Shown: one piece after another, positions 15,968 to 24,373 of the stretch | Position numbering within the stretch: position 1 is the stretch's first letter | How the letters are laid out: each line of letters begins with the position of its first letter | Assembly: GCA_900315305.1 (NCBI GenBank) | Contig: OMYS01000030.1 | Span: forward strand, 1-38,329 | Direction: 5' to 3' | From: an uncultured Eubacteriales bacterium | GTDB lineage: Bacteria; Bacillota; Clostridia; Lachnospirales; Lachnospiraceae | Length of the DNA stretch: 38,329 nt | Made by a program: the position numbers and the translations under genes | Notes under the pieces: model-generated | The model's database searches: none | What the model was told of the DNA's origin: nothing | The model's input: only the letters and a program-made list of their open reading frames with translations

Positions 15968-17320
15968 TTACGCCGTGTGCTCACTGCCCTTCTTCATGTT
16001 CGCGAACTTCGTGTATTCCGGCAGCCAGACGAGCTTGACCGTGCCGATCGGGCCGTTTCTCTGCTTCGCGATGATGATCTCGGCCACGTTCTTCTCCTCC
16101 GTGTCCTTGTGATAGTAGTCATCGCGGTAAATGAACATCACGACGTCGGCATCCTGCTCAATGGCTCCCGACTCGCGCAGGTCGGACATCATCGGGCGGT
16201 GGTCGTCTCTCGTCTCGACGCTCCGGTTCAGCTGTGACAGAGCGACGACCGGGATATTGAGCTCACGGGCCAGTGATTTCAGCGCGCGGGAGATATCGGC
16301 GATCTCCTGCTGACGGTTGTCCGACGCCTTGCCGGAGCCTGTCATCAGCTGAAGGTAGTCGATAAAGATAATCTTGATGTCCGAGTCCATCTTGTATTTG
16401 CGGGCCTTCGCGCGGAATTCATTCAGGCTGATGCCCGGCGTGTCGTCGATGATGAGCCCGGAATTGGCAATGACGCCGGAGGCCTCGACAACCTTGCTCC
16501 ACTCCTCGTCGCTCAGCTTGCCGTTCCGGAGCTTCTGCGCGTCGACATGGGATTCGAGCGAGATCAAACGGTTCATCAGCTGGGCGCCGCTCATTTCCAG
16601 AGAAAAGAGGGCGCAGGGCAGGTTATTGTGAAATGCAATGTGCTCCGCAATGTTCAGCGCAAATGCGGTCTTTCCCATCGACGGGCGGGCCGCAATCAGT
16701 ATGAGGTCCGAATTCTGAAAGCCGGACGTCTTGTAGTCGAGATCAATAAAGCCCGTCTCAATTCCGGTGACGTGGCCGGTCTGCTTGGACGCGTTGGAAA
16801 TGGCGGTCAGCGTCTCCTCCACGATCTTGTCGACCGGGGTGACCGCGTCTGACGTCCGCTGCTGCAGGACCGCGAAAAGGTTCTTCTCCGCGTCGTTCAT
16901 GATCGTGTCGGTGTCGGTCTCGCCCTTATAGCAGGCCCCCTCGATGTCGGTTGACACCTTGATCAGGCTCCGGAGAATGGACTTGTCCTTGACGATCTTC
17001 GCGTAGTCGCGGATATTCGCCGATGTCGGGACCGATGTCAGGAGGTCCTTGATCAGCTCCGGCCCCTGCATCTCGGGGGGAAGGTTCTGGGATTTCAGCG
17101 CGTCCTGAAGCGTGACGGCGTCGACGGCCCTGCCGCTGTCATTCATTTGTCGTATGGTATCAAACAGAATTCCGTACTGCGGCTCGTAGAAATCCTCCTT
17201 CTTCAGGATTTCCACTGCCGTGATCACGGCCTCTCGGCTCATCAGCATGGACCCGACGACCGATTTCTCGGCCTCGGTGCTGTGGGGCGGAATCCGCCTG
17301 ATCAGAGACTCTTCATCCAT
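15968..17320 (-). CDS. dnaB: Replicative DNA helicase DnaB
   Basis: The 450-residue protein is a typical bacterial replicative helicase. Its N-terminal primase-interaction domain is IPPHSTEAEKSVVGSMLMS, and the RecA-like motor has Walker A ARPSMGKTAFALN, Walker B IIFIDYLQLM, and VVALSQLNRSVETR, then DLRESGAIEQDADVV. It unwinds DNA at the fork as a hexamer. AAGGA seven bases before the ATG fits. It follows rplI by 18 bases, preserving the gdpP-rplI-dnaB order known in Firmicutes. No intein is present. Confidence 0.97.
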   Translation of the reverse strand: MDEESLIRRIPPHSTEAEKSVVGSMLMSREAVITAVEILKKEDFYEPQYGILFDTIRQMNDSGRAVDAVTLQDALKSQNLPPEMQGPELIKDLLTSVPTSANIRDYAKIVKDKSILRSLIKVSTDIEGACYKGETDTDTIMNDAEKNLFAVLQQRTSDAVTPVDKIVEETLTAISNASKQTGHVTGIETGFIDLDYKTSGFQNSDLILIAARPSMGKTAFALNIAEHIAFHNNLPCALFSLEMSGAQLMNRLISLESHVDAQKLRNGKLSDEEWSKVVEASGVIANSGLIIDDTPGISLNEFRAKARKYKMDSDIKIIFIDYLQLMTGSGKASDNRQQEIADISRALKSLARELNIPVVALSQLNRSVETRDDHRPMMSDLRESGAIEQDADVVMFIYRDDYYHKDTEEKNVAEIIIAKQRNGPIGTVKLVWLPEYTKFANMKKGSEHTA

Positions 17321-17338
17321 TCCATTTTCCTTCCGGAC

Positions 17339-17788
17339 TTACTGCTCTTCTGTCACGTTGACCTTGAGGTCCGCTGTTACTTTCGCATGAAGGCGGACCG
17401 GAACGACTGTCGTTCCGAGCTCACGGATCGGGCCCTCGAGGCTCATTTTCTTCTTGTCAATGTCGAGGCCGAGCTGCTGTTTTGCGGCCTCCGCGATCTC
17501 CTTGGCGGACACGGAACCGAAGGTTCTTCCGTTCGCTCCGACCTTGATGGAGATTGTGACGGACTTGCCCTCGATCTCCTTCTTCAGCTCCTTTGCCGCC
17601 TCGAGGACCTCAGCCGCATGCTTGTCCTCAGCCTTCTTCTTCGCCGCGAGGTCCTTCTTCGCGCCGTCCGTGGCTGCGATCGCGAGCTTCTTCGGGAAGA
17701 GCAGGTTGCGGGCGTAGCCGTCACTCGCGTTGACAATATCGCCCTTCTTTCCCAGTGCCTTTACATCCTGCAGTAAAATAACCTTCAT
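17339..17788 (-). CDS. rplI: 50S ribosomal protein L9
   Basis: The 149-residue product starts with the L9 signature [20 protein letters not shown] and [12 protein letters not shown], continues through a long charged helix, and ends with the C-terminal RNA-binding domain ([15 protein letters not shown]). Length is standard. It lies between gdpP and dnaB in one operon. Confidence 0.97.
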   Translation of the reverse strand: MKVILLQDVKALGKKGDIVNASDGYARNLLFPKKLAIAATDGAKKDLAAKKKAEDKHAAEVLEAAKELKKEIEGKSVTISIKVGANGRTFGSVSAKEIAEAAKQQLGLDIDKKKMSLEGPIRELGTTVVPVRLHAKVTADLKVNVTEEQ

Positions 17789-17817
17789 AATATTTTTCTC
17801 CTTATCATGCCCGAGGG

Positions 17818-19866
17818 TCAGATATCGCCCTCCTCGGACATCTCCACAATGGTATCCTTCAGAAGCTTCATCGCTTCATCCAGCGTGTAATCCTTGAGCT
17901 GCGCGCCGGCCATGTTCAGATGGCCGCCGCCTCCGAGACGCTCCATGATCAGCTGCACGTTGACCTCATCGATAGCCCGCGCGCTGATATAGATCTGGTC
18001 GTTGTAATCTGTCATGACAAATGAAGCCTTGATGCCGACGACGTTGAGCATCTCATTTGCCGCCTGTGCCGCGACAACGGTCGGTGAGTGAAGACCCTCG
18101 CTCGGGCAGATCGAGATCGCATACTCATTTCTGAAAATTTCCGCGTCCGCGATCGTCTTCGCCTTCGCGCGGCTGTCCTCGAGATCGTCGCGGAACAGCT
18201 TCCGGACGCGCGTGACATCCGCGCCGTTCCTGCGCAGGTATGCGGCCGCCTCAAAGGTGCGGACGCCTGTGCGGGTCACAAAGTTCTGCGTATCGATGAC
18301 GATGCCCGCGTACATCGCGTCGGCCTCCTGGCTCTTCAGCTTGAGGTTCTCGTCATAATACTGCAGCACCTCGGCGACCATCTCGCAGGCCGACGACGCA
18401 TACGGCTCGATATAGGACAGAACGGCGTTCTGAATCCGGTCATCGCCCTGGCGGTGATGGTCGAGGACCACAATCGTGTTGGTCAGATGCAGCAGCTCCT
18501 CGCAGGCCGTGTAGCTCGCCTTGTTCGTGTCGACAACGACGAGTGCGGTGTCCGCATTGGTCAGCTCCTTCGCGCGCTTTCTGTCGATAAACATGTCTGC
18601 GCTGTAGTCCGGATTGTCCCGGAAGCCCTTGATAACCGGACGGATCGAGTCGGACACATCGTCCGCGACGATATAGGCCTGTTTCTCGGTCTGTCTCGCC
18701 GCGCAGTAAATGCCGATCGCAGCTCCGAGGGAGTCGATGTCTGTCATCTTGTGCCCCATGACGACGACCTTGCTCTTGCTGTCGACGATTTCCTTCAGCG
18801 CGTGCGCCTTGACTCTCGCCTTGACGCGCGTGATCTTCTCCGTCGACTCCGTCTTGCCTCCGAAGAAGCGGGTCCTGTATCCGTCCTTGACGACGACCTG
18901 GTCGCCGCCCCGGCCGAGCGCAAGCTCCATCGCGACGCGCGCCGCGTCTGCGTTCTGGACATAGGAATTCGATCCCAGACCGATGCCGATCGACAGCGTG
19001 AGGGACAGTTCATTTCCAATATTGACGGTCTTGACGTCCTCGAGGAGCTGGAATTTATTCTCCTCGCAGGCCTCAAGCGCCTTTTTTCTCATGAAGAAGA
19101 AGTACTTGTCGTGCTCCAGACGGCGCACAATGCCGTCGACCTCGCCGAAGTACTTGTTGATCTTTCTCTCGACGAGCGCAAGAAGAAGGGATCGTCTGAC
19201 TTCCTCGACGCCCTCGAGCGCCTCATCATAGTTGTCGAGTGTGAGAATGCCGCAGACAAGCTTGTTCTCGTCCCGCTCCTCAATCAACTGATTGAGCTCC
19301 GTGTCATCATAGAGGCAGACAGCGATGATGCACTCCCTGCTGTCCGTCTGCTCACGATCCGTCTGCTCATCGTCCTCGAAGAGTCCGTCCACATGGAGCT
19401 TCTGCATCTCCGCGCGGTACGTCCGGCCGTCCTTCTCGACATGGCACTCAGTGATCTGGTCCTCATCCGGGAAATCGTCGTCCATGACCTCCGGAAAGAT
19501 GACAGAGATGCTCCTGTGGAAATGAGAGTCCTTCCCCGCAAGGGACAGGAACTCCTCATTCATCCAGAGCACATTTCCGTCCGTGTCAAGAATCGCATAC
19601 GGGAGCGGAAACTCGCTGAGCAGCTTCTTCTGGACCTGTCCGTACTCCGTCGCGAACGAAATCATGTGGTTGGCCAACTCCGGCCTGCTTCTCGTATACA
19701 AAATGACGGCGACAGCCAGGTACACCAGCATGAACAGAAAACCCACGGTGCCCGCCCGGCTTCCGCAGAGCAGAAAGAGCAGAATAACCATGACCGCCCA
19801 CAGAATAATCAGTGCGAGCGGCCACTCAAGATACGTCTTCAGTTGTCCGGTAATACGTTTTTTCAT
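17818..19866 (-). CDS. gdpP: Cyclic-di-AMP phosphodiesterase GdpP
   Basis: The 682-residue protein has two membrane helices at the N-terminus (about residues 13-58), a PAS-like sensor region, a degenerate GGDEF domain (about 200-330) and a DHH/DHHA1 phosphodiesterase. The catalytic part is seen in [39 protein letters not shown] and [13 protein letters not shown]. GdpP hydrolyses c-di-AMP and so controls osmotic balance and wall stress responses. Length and order match the B. subtilis homologue (YybT). It lies 29 bases ahead of rplI and 15 bases after a sugar kinase gene. Confidence 0.95.
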   Translation of the reverse strand: MKKRITGQLKTYLEWPLALIILWAVMVILLFLLCGSRAGTVGFLFMLVYLAVAVILYTRSRPELANHMISFATEYGQVQKKLLSEFPLPYAILDTDGNVLWMNEEFLSLAGKDSHFHRSISVIFPEVMDDDFPDEDQITECHVEKDGRTYRAEMQKLHVDGLFEDDEQTDREQTDSRECIIAVCLYDDTELNQLIEERDENKLVCGILTLDNYDEALEGVEEVRRSLLLALVERKINKYFGEVDGIVRRLEHDKYFFFMRKKALEACEENKFQLLEDVKTVNIGNELSLTLSIGIGLGSNSYVQNADAARVAMELALGRGGDQVVVKDGYRTRFFGGKTESTEKITRVKARVKAHALKEIVDSKSKVVVMGHKMTDIDSLGAAIGIYCAARQTEKQAYIVADDVSDSIRPVIKGFRDNPDYSADMFIDRKRAKELTNADTALVVVDTNKASYTACEELLHLTNTIVVLDHHRQGDDRIQNAVLSYIEPYASSACEMVAEVLQYYDENLKLKSQEADAMYAGIVIDTQNFVTRTGVRTFEAAAYLRRNGADVTRVRKLFRDDLEDSRAKAKTIADAEIFRNEYAISICPSEGLHSPTVVAAQAANEMLNVVGIKASFVMTDYNDQIYISARAIDEVNVQLIMERLGGGGHLNMAGAQLKDYTLDEAMKLLKDTIVEMSEEGDI

Positions 19867-19881
19867 ATGTCAGTTCCGATA

Positions 19882-20829
19882 TCAGTTTCCGGCTTCCTTG
19901 GCGAGGACCTCCTCGATCTGCGCCTTCGTCGGCAGCGCGGACATGCCGCCCTTAACCTGGACGCAGCACCAGCCGCCTACATTGCCGTACGTAATCGCCG
20001 TCTTCAGAATGTCCTTCGTGATATCAGCCGTAGAGGATACGCCCTGATTCAGGAGGCTCGCGAGGAAACCTCCCCAGAATGCGTCGCCGCAGCCTGTCGC
20101 ATCGACAGCCTTTGCCTTCCGGCCCTCAACCATAACGGACTCACCGTTAAAATATGCTCTGGCGCCCTTGCTTCCGAGCGTCTCGACGACAACCGCGATA
20201 TCATACTCCTTCATCGTGTTCAGGATGTTCTCCGGTCCGCCGATCATGTCCACTTCCTCATCCGAAATCTTCAGAAGATCGACATACGGCAGGATGCCCT
20301 TCACCGCGTCCGCGCAGGCCTGCTTGTCGTCATTCCACACAACGTTTCTGTAGTTGATGTCGAAGGCAACGAGCTTGCCCAGCTCATGCGCGCGCTTAAG
20401 GAAATACTTTGTCGCCTCAACCTCCGGTCCCGCCGACATAGAAAATGAAGACCCGTGTACAAGGCGCGTGTTCCGGATATCCTCGTCCCGGATATCATCC
20501 TTGCTGAGCAGCATATCCGCGCCCGGCTTTCTCGCAAACGTAAATGTACGCTCTCCGCCCGGATACAGTGTGACAAATGCCATCGTCGTGACGGCCTCAT
20601 CCGTCAGCTCCGGTGTCAGGATCTTTACACCGTATTCCTTCATGGTCTTTGAGAGGAAACGCCCGAAATCGTCGTTGCCCATCCGCGTGTACATAGCCAC
20701 GTCAAGACCGTTTTTCGCCATCGCAACCGCCGCATTCGCAGGGCCGCCGCCCGGATTACGGACATAGCTTGCCTCTTCCTTCCCCGGAATAAAATCAATC
20801 AGAATCTCACCAAGGGTAATCGCATCCAT
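19882..20829 (-). CDS. PfkB-family carbohydrate kinase, probably fructokinase
   Basis: The 315-residue protein has both PfkB signatures: GGGPANAAVAMAKNGLDVAM with RMGNDDFGRFL near the N-terminus, and the catalytic DATGCGDAFWGGFLASLL near residue 250. The family phosphorylates sugars such as fructose at the primary hydroxyl. The overall wording, DAITLGEILIDFIPG at the start and no nucleoside-kinase features, favours fructokinase, but the substrate is inferred. AGGAGG precedes the ATG by nine bases. No sugar transporter or sucrose hydrolase gene is adjacent; it is followed by gdpP after 15 bases. Confidence 0.87.
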   Translation of the reverse strand: MDAITLGEILIDFIPGKEEASYVRNPGGGPANAAVAMAKNGLDVAMYTRMGNDDFGRFLSKTMKEYGVKILTPELTDEAVTTMAFVTLYPGGERTFTFARKPGADMLLSKDDIRDEDIRNTRLVHGSSFSMSAGPEVEATKYFLKRAHELGKLVAFDINYRNVVWNDDKQACADAVKGILPYVDLLKISDEEVDMIGGPENILNTMKEYDIAVVVETLGSKGARAYFNGESVMVEGRKAKAVDATGCGDAFWGGFLASLLNQGVSSTADITKDILKTAITYGNVGGWCCVQVKGGMSALPTKAQIEEVLAKEAGN

Positions 20830-20892
20830 CGCAAAAAGCCTCCTGTCGTTTTATTCTTCCCGCATGGAAATGAAACGCCGGAATATAAAAAA

Positions 20893-20924
20893 GTACCGTC
20901 ATTATTCACAATTAATGACGGTAC
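20893..20924 (-). terminator. Rho-independent terminator after rpsR
   Basis: A perfect 12-base stem (GTACCGTCATTA against TAATGACGGTAC) with an eight-base loop lies 48 bases beyond the rpsR stop and is followed in the minus direction by TTTTTTATAT. It ends the rpsF-ssb-rpsR operon. Confidence 0.9.
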
Positions 20925-20971
20925 AATTATATCATGACCTATGCAAAATTCCAACCGTGCGATGCGGGAGA

Positions 20972-21229
20972 TTAGTCCTGAACGTACGGAAGAATAGCAA
21001 GATGGCGTGCACGCTTGATGGCTGTTGTCAGCTCTCTCTGATGCTTTGCGCAGTTGCCTGTGATACGTCTCGGAAGGATCTTGCCGCGCTCGGAGATGTA
21101 GCGCTTAAGCTTGTTGACATCCTTGTAGCTGATCTCGTTGTCCTTGCCGCAGAATACGCAGACCTTCTTTCTTCTGCGGAAACCGCCCTTTCTTCTGTAG
21201 CCGCCTTCATTTGACTTCTGATATGCCAT
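20972..21229 (-). CDS. rpsR: 30S ribosomal protein S18
   Basis: The 85-residue S18 has a basic N-terminus and the conserved core [20 protein letters not shown] with [20 protein letters not shown]. The CVFCG and GNCAKH cysteines and histidine resemble the zinc-type form of S18. It pairs with S6 in the 30S platform. It is third in the rpsF-ssb-rpsR operon and is followed by a strong terminator. Confidence 0.97.
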   Translation of the reverse strand: MAYQKSNEGGYRRKGGFRRRKKVCVFCGKDNEISYKDVNKLKRYISERGKILPRRITGNCAKHQRELTTAIKRARHLAILPYVQD

Positions 21230-21262
21230 GTTAAACTCCTTTCACCGGAGCCTCGCCTTGCC

Positions 21263-21739
21263 TTAGTTGAACGGAAGCTCCTCATCGATACCGTCCGGGA
21301 TGTTCATGAACCCGTCAGCAGATGTATCCGGAGCCGCGCTGTGACTTGCTGCTGCCGGGGCTGCTGCCGCCGCAGGATCAGCCGGAGCTCTGTAGGATCC
21401 CTGGTTCTGAGCGGCTGCCGCCTTGCTCTCAGCGAACTCTACATTCTCGACGATGATCTGCTGGCCATAAACCATCCGTCCGTCTTTGTCTGTATAATTG
21501 TCATTCTGGATGCGTCCCTGGATCACTACCTTCGTTCCCTGATGAAGGTACTTCTCAACGAACTCACCCTGCCGCCCGAAGGCGACGCACGTGAAGAAGT
21601 CTGCGTCCTGCTGGCCGTCTCTCTTGAATCTGCGGTCAACCGCGATTCTGAATCTTGCGACTGCCGTCGCATTCTGTCCCGCAGAGTAGCGGACTTCCGG
21701 ATCTCTTACCAAACGTCCCATTAAAACTACAACATTCAT
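21263..21739 (-). CDS. ssb: Single-stranded DNA-binding protein
   Basis: The OB-fold domain (residues 1-105) shows MNVVVLMGRLVRDPEVRYS, FFTCVAFGRQGEFVEKYLHQG and VIQGRIQNDNYTDKDG. A glutamine/alanine-rich linker follows, and the acidic tip DEELPF that recruits partner proteins ends one residue from the C-terminus. The ATG at 21739 is preferred over an in-frame TTG at 21748 because AAAGG lies nine bases before it. It lies between rpsF and rpsR as in most Firmicutes. Confidence 0.96.
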   Translation of the reverse strand: MNVVVLMGRLVRDPEVRYSAGQNATAVARFRIAVDRRFKRDGQQDADFFTCVAFGRQGEFVEKYLHQGTKVVIQGRIQNDNYTDKDGRMVYGQQIIVENVEFAESKAAAAQNQGSYRAPADPAAAAAPAAASHSAAPDTSADGFMNIPDGIDEELPFN

Positions 21740-21807
21740 ATCTTTCAACCTTTCTGAAGCTGTGATGTCTCCTTATAATGGGGTGATGATTTCCTTCGCA
21801 TTGCCTT

Positions 21808-22212
21808 TTATTCGGCAGCGTTCTCCTCAGCCTTCGGAGCTTCCTCAGCCTTCGGCGCCTCTTCAGCTGCCGGAGCTTCTGCTGCAGGCTCCTCTGTCTT
21901 TTCCGGAGATACGGAGAATGTATCATTCTCATCCTTGCGGACGATCAGATATCTGAGGACATTGTCCATGATTCTCATGCTCTTCTCGAGCTCGTTCGGG
22001 CACTCCGGATCAGCTTCGAACTGAACGAAGAAATAATAAGCCTCGTTCTGCTTCTGGATCTCATACGCCAGCTTGCGCTTGCCCCACTCTTCTGTCTCGC
22101 CAACCTTGCCGCCAAAACGCTCGATATAGCCCTTTGCCTTCTCGACTACGGCAGCGCGTGCATCGTCATCAAGCTTTGCGCCGATAACTAAAGCAAGTTC
22201 GTACTTGTTCAT
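21808..22212 (-). CDS. rpsF: 30S ribosomal protein S6
   Basis: The S6 ferredoxin-like fold is clear: MNKYELALVIGAKLDDDAR, FGGKVGETEEWGKRKLAYEI, AYYFFVQFEADPE and MDNVLRYLIVR. At 134 residues it is about 35 longer than usual. The excess is an acidic alanine/glutamate tail with short repeats (EAPAAEEAPKAEE). AAGGAGG precedes the ATG. It is the first gene of the rpsF-ssb-rpsR operon. Confidence 0.96.
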   Translation of the reverse strand: MNKYELALVIGAKLDDDARAAVVEKAKGYIERFGGKVGETEEWGKRKLAYEIQKQNEAYYFFVQFEADPECPNELEKSMRIMDNVLRYLIVRKDENDTFSVSPEKTEEPAAEAPAAEEAPKAEEAPKAEENAAE

Positions 22213-22328
22213 TCTGTTAACCTCCTTGTGGTCTTCTGGCCTTCCCCTTGTGTTTTTGTGGGAAAGACAAGGAACAATTGTAAACTCTCACGAGGTTTCA
22301 CTATACCATACGAACCGGCCGGATGCAA
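22213..22328 (-). promoter_or_regulatory. rpsF promoter and 5' leader
   Basis: On the minus strand, TTGCAT (22323-22328) and TATAGT (22300-22305) are 17 bases apart, giving a leader of about 80 bases before rpsF. The leader contains a CCTTGT/ACAAGG stem with purine-rich GGGGAAGG on its 3' side, just upstream of the ribosome binding site. In many bacteria the S6:S18 complex binds its own leader here; whether this one has that motif cannot be settled by eye. Confidence 0.5.
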
Positions 22329-22337
22329 GCAGAAAAT

Positions 22338-22412
22338 GACAGTCGGGCCTGATCAGTCAGTTGCCGGGTTACTGACCACACCCGATTCCGAATTGCGCGC
22401 AGCCGCAAGCAA
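22338..22412. repeat. Possible diverged copy of the palindromic repeat family (copy D)
   Basis: The segment after the sirtuin stop contains GGTTACTGACCACACCCGAT, resembling the GGTTACTGTGCACAC ends of the other copies, then a GC-rich stretch comparable to their arms. It can also fold into a hairpin (TCGGG and CCCGA arms) that could terminate the sirtuin transcript. Relationship to the family is tentative. Confidence 0.4.
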
Positions 22413-22416
22413 CAGG

Positions 22417-23154
22417 TCAGACTTTAATTTTCGATAAGACCTCTCCGATCGGGGCCGCGATCACGAGATTGGCCATCCGGTCGCGCGATGTCGCCGATTT
22501 GTTGATCAGGACCAGGCTGTCCCCGCGGAAATAGTCAATGAGCCCCGCTGCCGGATAGACGACGAGCGACGTGCCGCCGATGATCAGGCAGTCCGCATTT
22601 GCAATCGCTGTCGCCGCCCCGTTCAGCACGTTCATGTCGAGACCCTCCTCGTAGAGCACGACGTCCGGCTTGATCAGCCCTCCGCACGCGTCGCACCTTG
22701 GCACGCCCTCGGAATGCTTCACGTACTCCGCATCAAAAAACTTGTGACAGGACATGCAGTAATTGCGGTGAATGGACCCGTGCAGCTCATAGACGTTCCG
22801 ACTGCCCGCCTTCTGATGCAGGCCGTCAATATTCTGCGTCACGACCGCGGTCAGCTTTCCCGCCTTCTCCATCTCCGCAAGCTTCCGGTGCGCCGCGTTC
22901 GGCTCCACATCGGTGATCAGCATCTTGTCCTTATAGAAGCGATAGAACTCCTCCGTATGCTCCATGAAAAATGTATGGCTGATAATCGTTTCCGGCGGGT
23001 ACTTGTACTGCATGTGGTAAAGTCCGTCCTGCGAGCGGAAATCCGGGATCCCGCTCTCCGTCGAGACGCCGGCTCCTCCGAAGAAAACAATGCGGCTGTG
23101 CGTGTCGACGATGTGCTGCAGCTCTGCGATCTGCTCCTCCACTTTCCTGTCCAT
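22417..23154 (-). CDS. NAD-dependent protein deacylase, sirtuin family
   Basis: The sirtuin removes acyl groups from protein lysines using NAD. Motifs are GGAGVSTESGIPDFRS, VVTQNIDGLHQKAG with YELHGSI, the zinc cysteines CMSC and CDAC, and IIGGTSLVVYPAAGL. The ATG at 23154 is chosen because AGGAGG lies five bases before it; the longer in-frame version adds 28 residues without family resemblance. The resulting 245 residues are standard. It stands alone between the rpsF promoter and the sortase gene. The gene is called cobB or npdA in other species, but it is unrelated to cobalamin. Confidence 0.95.
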   Translation of the reverse strand: MDRKVEEQIAELQHIVDTHSRIVFFGGAGVSTESGIPDFRSQDGLYHMQYKYPPETIISHTFFMEHTEEFYRFYKDKMLITDVEPNAAHRKLAEMEKAGKLTAVVTQNIDGLHQKAGSRNVYELHGSIHRNYCMSCHKFFDAEYVKHSEGVPRCDACGGLIKPDVVLYEEGLDMNVLNGAATAIANADCLIIGGTSLVVYPAAGLIDYFRGDSLVLINKSATSRDRMANLVIAAPIGEVLSKIKV

Positions 23155-23294
23155 ATGTGCCTCCTGTTCCGGGCCATCCGGTCCTGTGCCATGTCTGCTG
23201 TCTCTATTATACCACTGCTGTATCTTAGATGCCGACATCGTCCTGATACCCGAGGCAGATCAGAGGACACATGAAGCCTGGCCTTGGCGAAAGA

Positions 23295-23361
23295 GGAGTC
23301 TGCCCGATACCGCCCTGATATTCACGACCGCACGCGACTTCGAGCGCGTGTGGACAGTAAT
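23295..23361 (-). repeat. Palindromic repeat family, copy B (one clear arm)
   Basis: Read on the minus strand, this segment matches the first 68 bases of copy A at 25801-25868 with about 85% identity and one gap; the last 25 bases are identical. It begins at the final base of the sortase stop codon. A partner arm downstream (about 23235-23270, with GGGTATCAGGACGATG) is weak. Confidence 0.85.
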
Positions 23362-24221
23362 CACCCCGGCTGCTCCGTCGACACACATTTGCCGATCACA
23401 ACGCACCGGCGTGAGGCATCCGACGTACAGGTCGACAGGACGACCGTGTGGTCATTTTCCGTGAGCGGAACTGAATTTTCGACCTCGGAGCTCTTCTGCA
23501 TGTCCTGCTCCCAGGCGAGGAACTCCGCGCCCCCGTCCGGGTAAATCGTGTAGACCTCGGAGTCAACGGACGGATGGAAGATCGAGAAAATGTGGTACCT
23601 GTAATTTCCGCCCGGGGTGAGAATCCAGAAATACGGATGCTTCTCATAGGCGGACTGGTCATCAAGGAACTTCAGCATGCCGAACATGCTGCCATTCTTC
23701 ATGTTGTGGCCGTAGACAATTGTGTCCGCATCCGTGAAATCCGGAGAATTATGATAATCCGCGAAAATAGATCCCGCAAAGAGTGACTGCTTCCGGAACG
23801 TATGGTGCAGGTAATAATTGTTGTCCGTGGTCTGGCAGATCGGATAGCTGATCGAGGGCTCGCCGTCGACATAGAGCCAGCCGATGATGTCCGGATTGAC
23901 AGCCCCAAGCGACGTCCAGTCCACCGTGAGCGGAGGCTCGGCGTCCTCGATCAGAGGTACCGCAGGGTCAGCCCCGGCCGCATCCGCGTTCGCGGCAGAA
24001 GAAGCTGCCGCAGAAGAAGCAGAGGATGTCCCAGACGCACTGCCGTCCGTGACAGGCTTCGTGTAAGAATCCGCCAGACCTGCGTACTCGTCCTTTGCCT
24101 CCTTGTACACGTGCAGAATTCCGTACAGCCTCACGCCGGAGTAGCAGAAGACGCACAGCGCCGCGATGATAATCACGATCGAAAGAACCGACCGCTTTTT
24201 TTTCTTCTGTTTGTCCATCAT
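23361..24221 (-). CDS. srtB: Class B sortase
   Basis: The 286-residue protein has a basic N-terminus, one membrane helix (about residues 12-33), an alanine/serine spacer and a sortase domain. Class B features are the DIIGWLYVDGEPSISYPICQ strand, the catalytic histidine in VYGHNMKNGSMFGML, the catalytic cysteine in VVLSTCTS and the following arginine in SRRCVVIGK. Sortases attach surface proteins to the cell wall or assemble pili. No sorting-signal substrate is encoded nearby, so the substrate is elsewhere. AGGAG precedes the double ATG; 24221 and 24218 are both possible starts. A repeat begins at its stop codon. Confidence 0.92.
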   Translation of the reverse strand: MMDKQKKKKRSVLSIVIIIAALCVFCYSGVRLYGILHVYKEAKDEYAGLADSYTKPVTDGSASGTSSASSAAASSAANADAAGADPAVPLIEDAEPPLTVDWTSLGAVNPDIIGWLYVDGEPSISYPICQTTDNNYYLHHTFRKQSLFAGSIFADYHNSPDFTDADTIVYGHNMKNGSMFGMLKFLDDQSAYEKHPYFWILTPGGNYRYHIFSIFHPSVDSEVYTIYPDGGAEFLAWEQDMQKSSEVENSVPLTENDHTVVLSTCTSDASRRCVVIGKCVSTEQPG

Positions 24222-24241
24222 TTTCTCCTGTGACAGAAGAA

Positions 24242-24258
24242 AGCGGGCAGTGCCCGCT
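24242..24258 (-). terminator. Short hairpin, weak terminator candidate
   Basis: AGCGGGC and GCCCGCT form a seven-base stem with a three-base loop, followed in the minus direction by TTCTTCTGT. It lies just ahead of the sortase ribosome binding site, so it may be an attenuator or the end of the upstream transcript. Confidence 0.4.
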
Positions 24259-24274
24259 CTCTTTCGCTATATCT

Positions 24275-24345
24275 GTAATTATTCAGCACCCCTCGGAAAA
24301 ACGATGAAATCGAAGCGTTCCGAGTCCGGAATGCTGAATAGTTAC
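24275..24345. repeat. Palindromic repeat, copy E
   Basis: The 71-base element has terminal inverted repeats GTAATTATTCAGCA and TGCTGAATAGTTAC, which pair with one mismatch, and inner arms CTCGGAA and TTCCGAG. The sequence from GCGTTCCGAG to the right end closely matches the right end of copy F at 26069-26097. It occupies the gap between the aminotransferase and sortase genes and could also act as a terminator hairpin. Confidence 0.8.
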
Positions 24346-24373
24346 CTCTATTCCATAGAAGCAATAATCCCTG

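Noticed and set aside
18088..20448. 786-codon plus-strand open frame
   Set aside because: It runs antisense through gdpP and the sugar kinase and their junction; its composition (Arg/Val/Leu/Asp/His-rich) is that of a shadow frame, with no recognisable domain.
22228..22437. 69-codon plus-strand frame upstream of rpsF
   Set aside because: It covers the rpsF promoter and repeat copy D and looks non-coding.
22417..23154. Sirtuin gene as part of cobalamin synthesis because of the name cobB
   Set aside because: Motifs are clearly those of an NAD-dependent deacylase; the shared gene name is historical.
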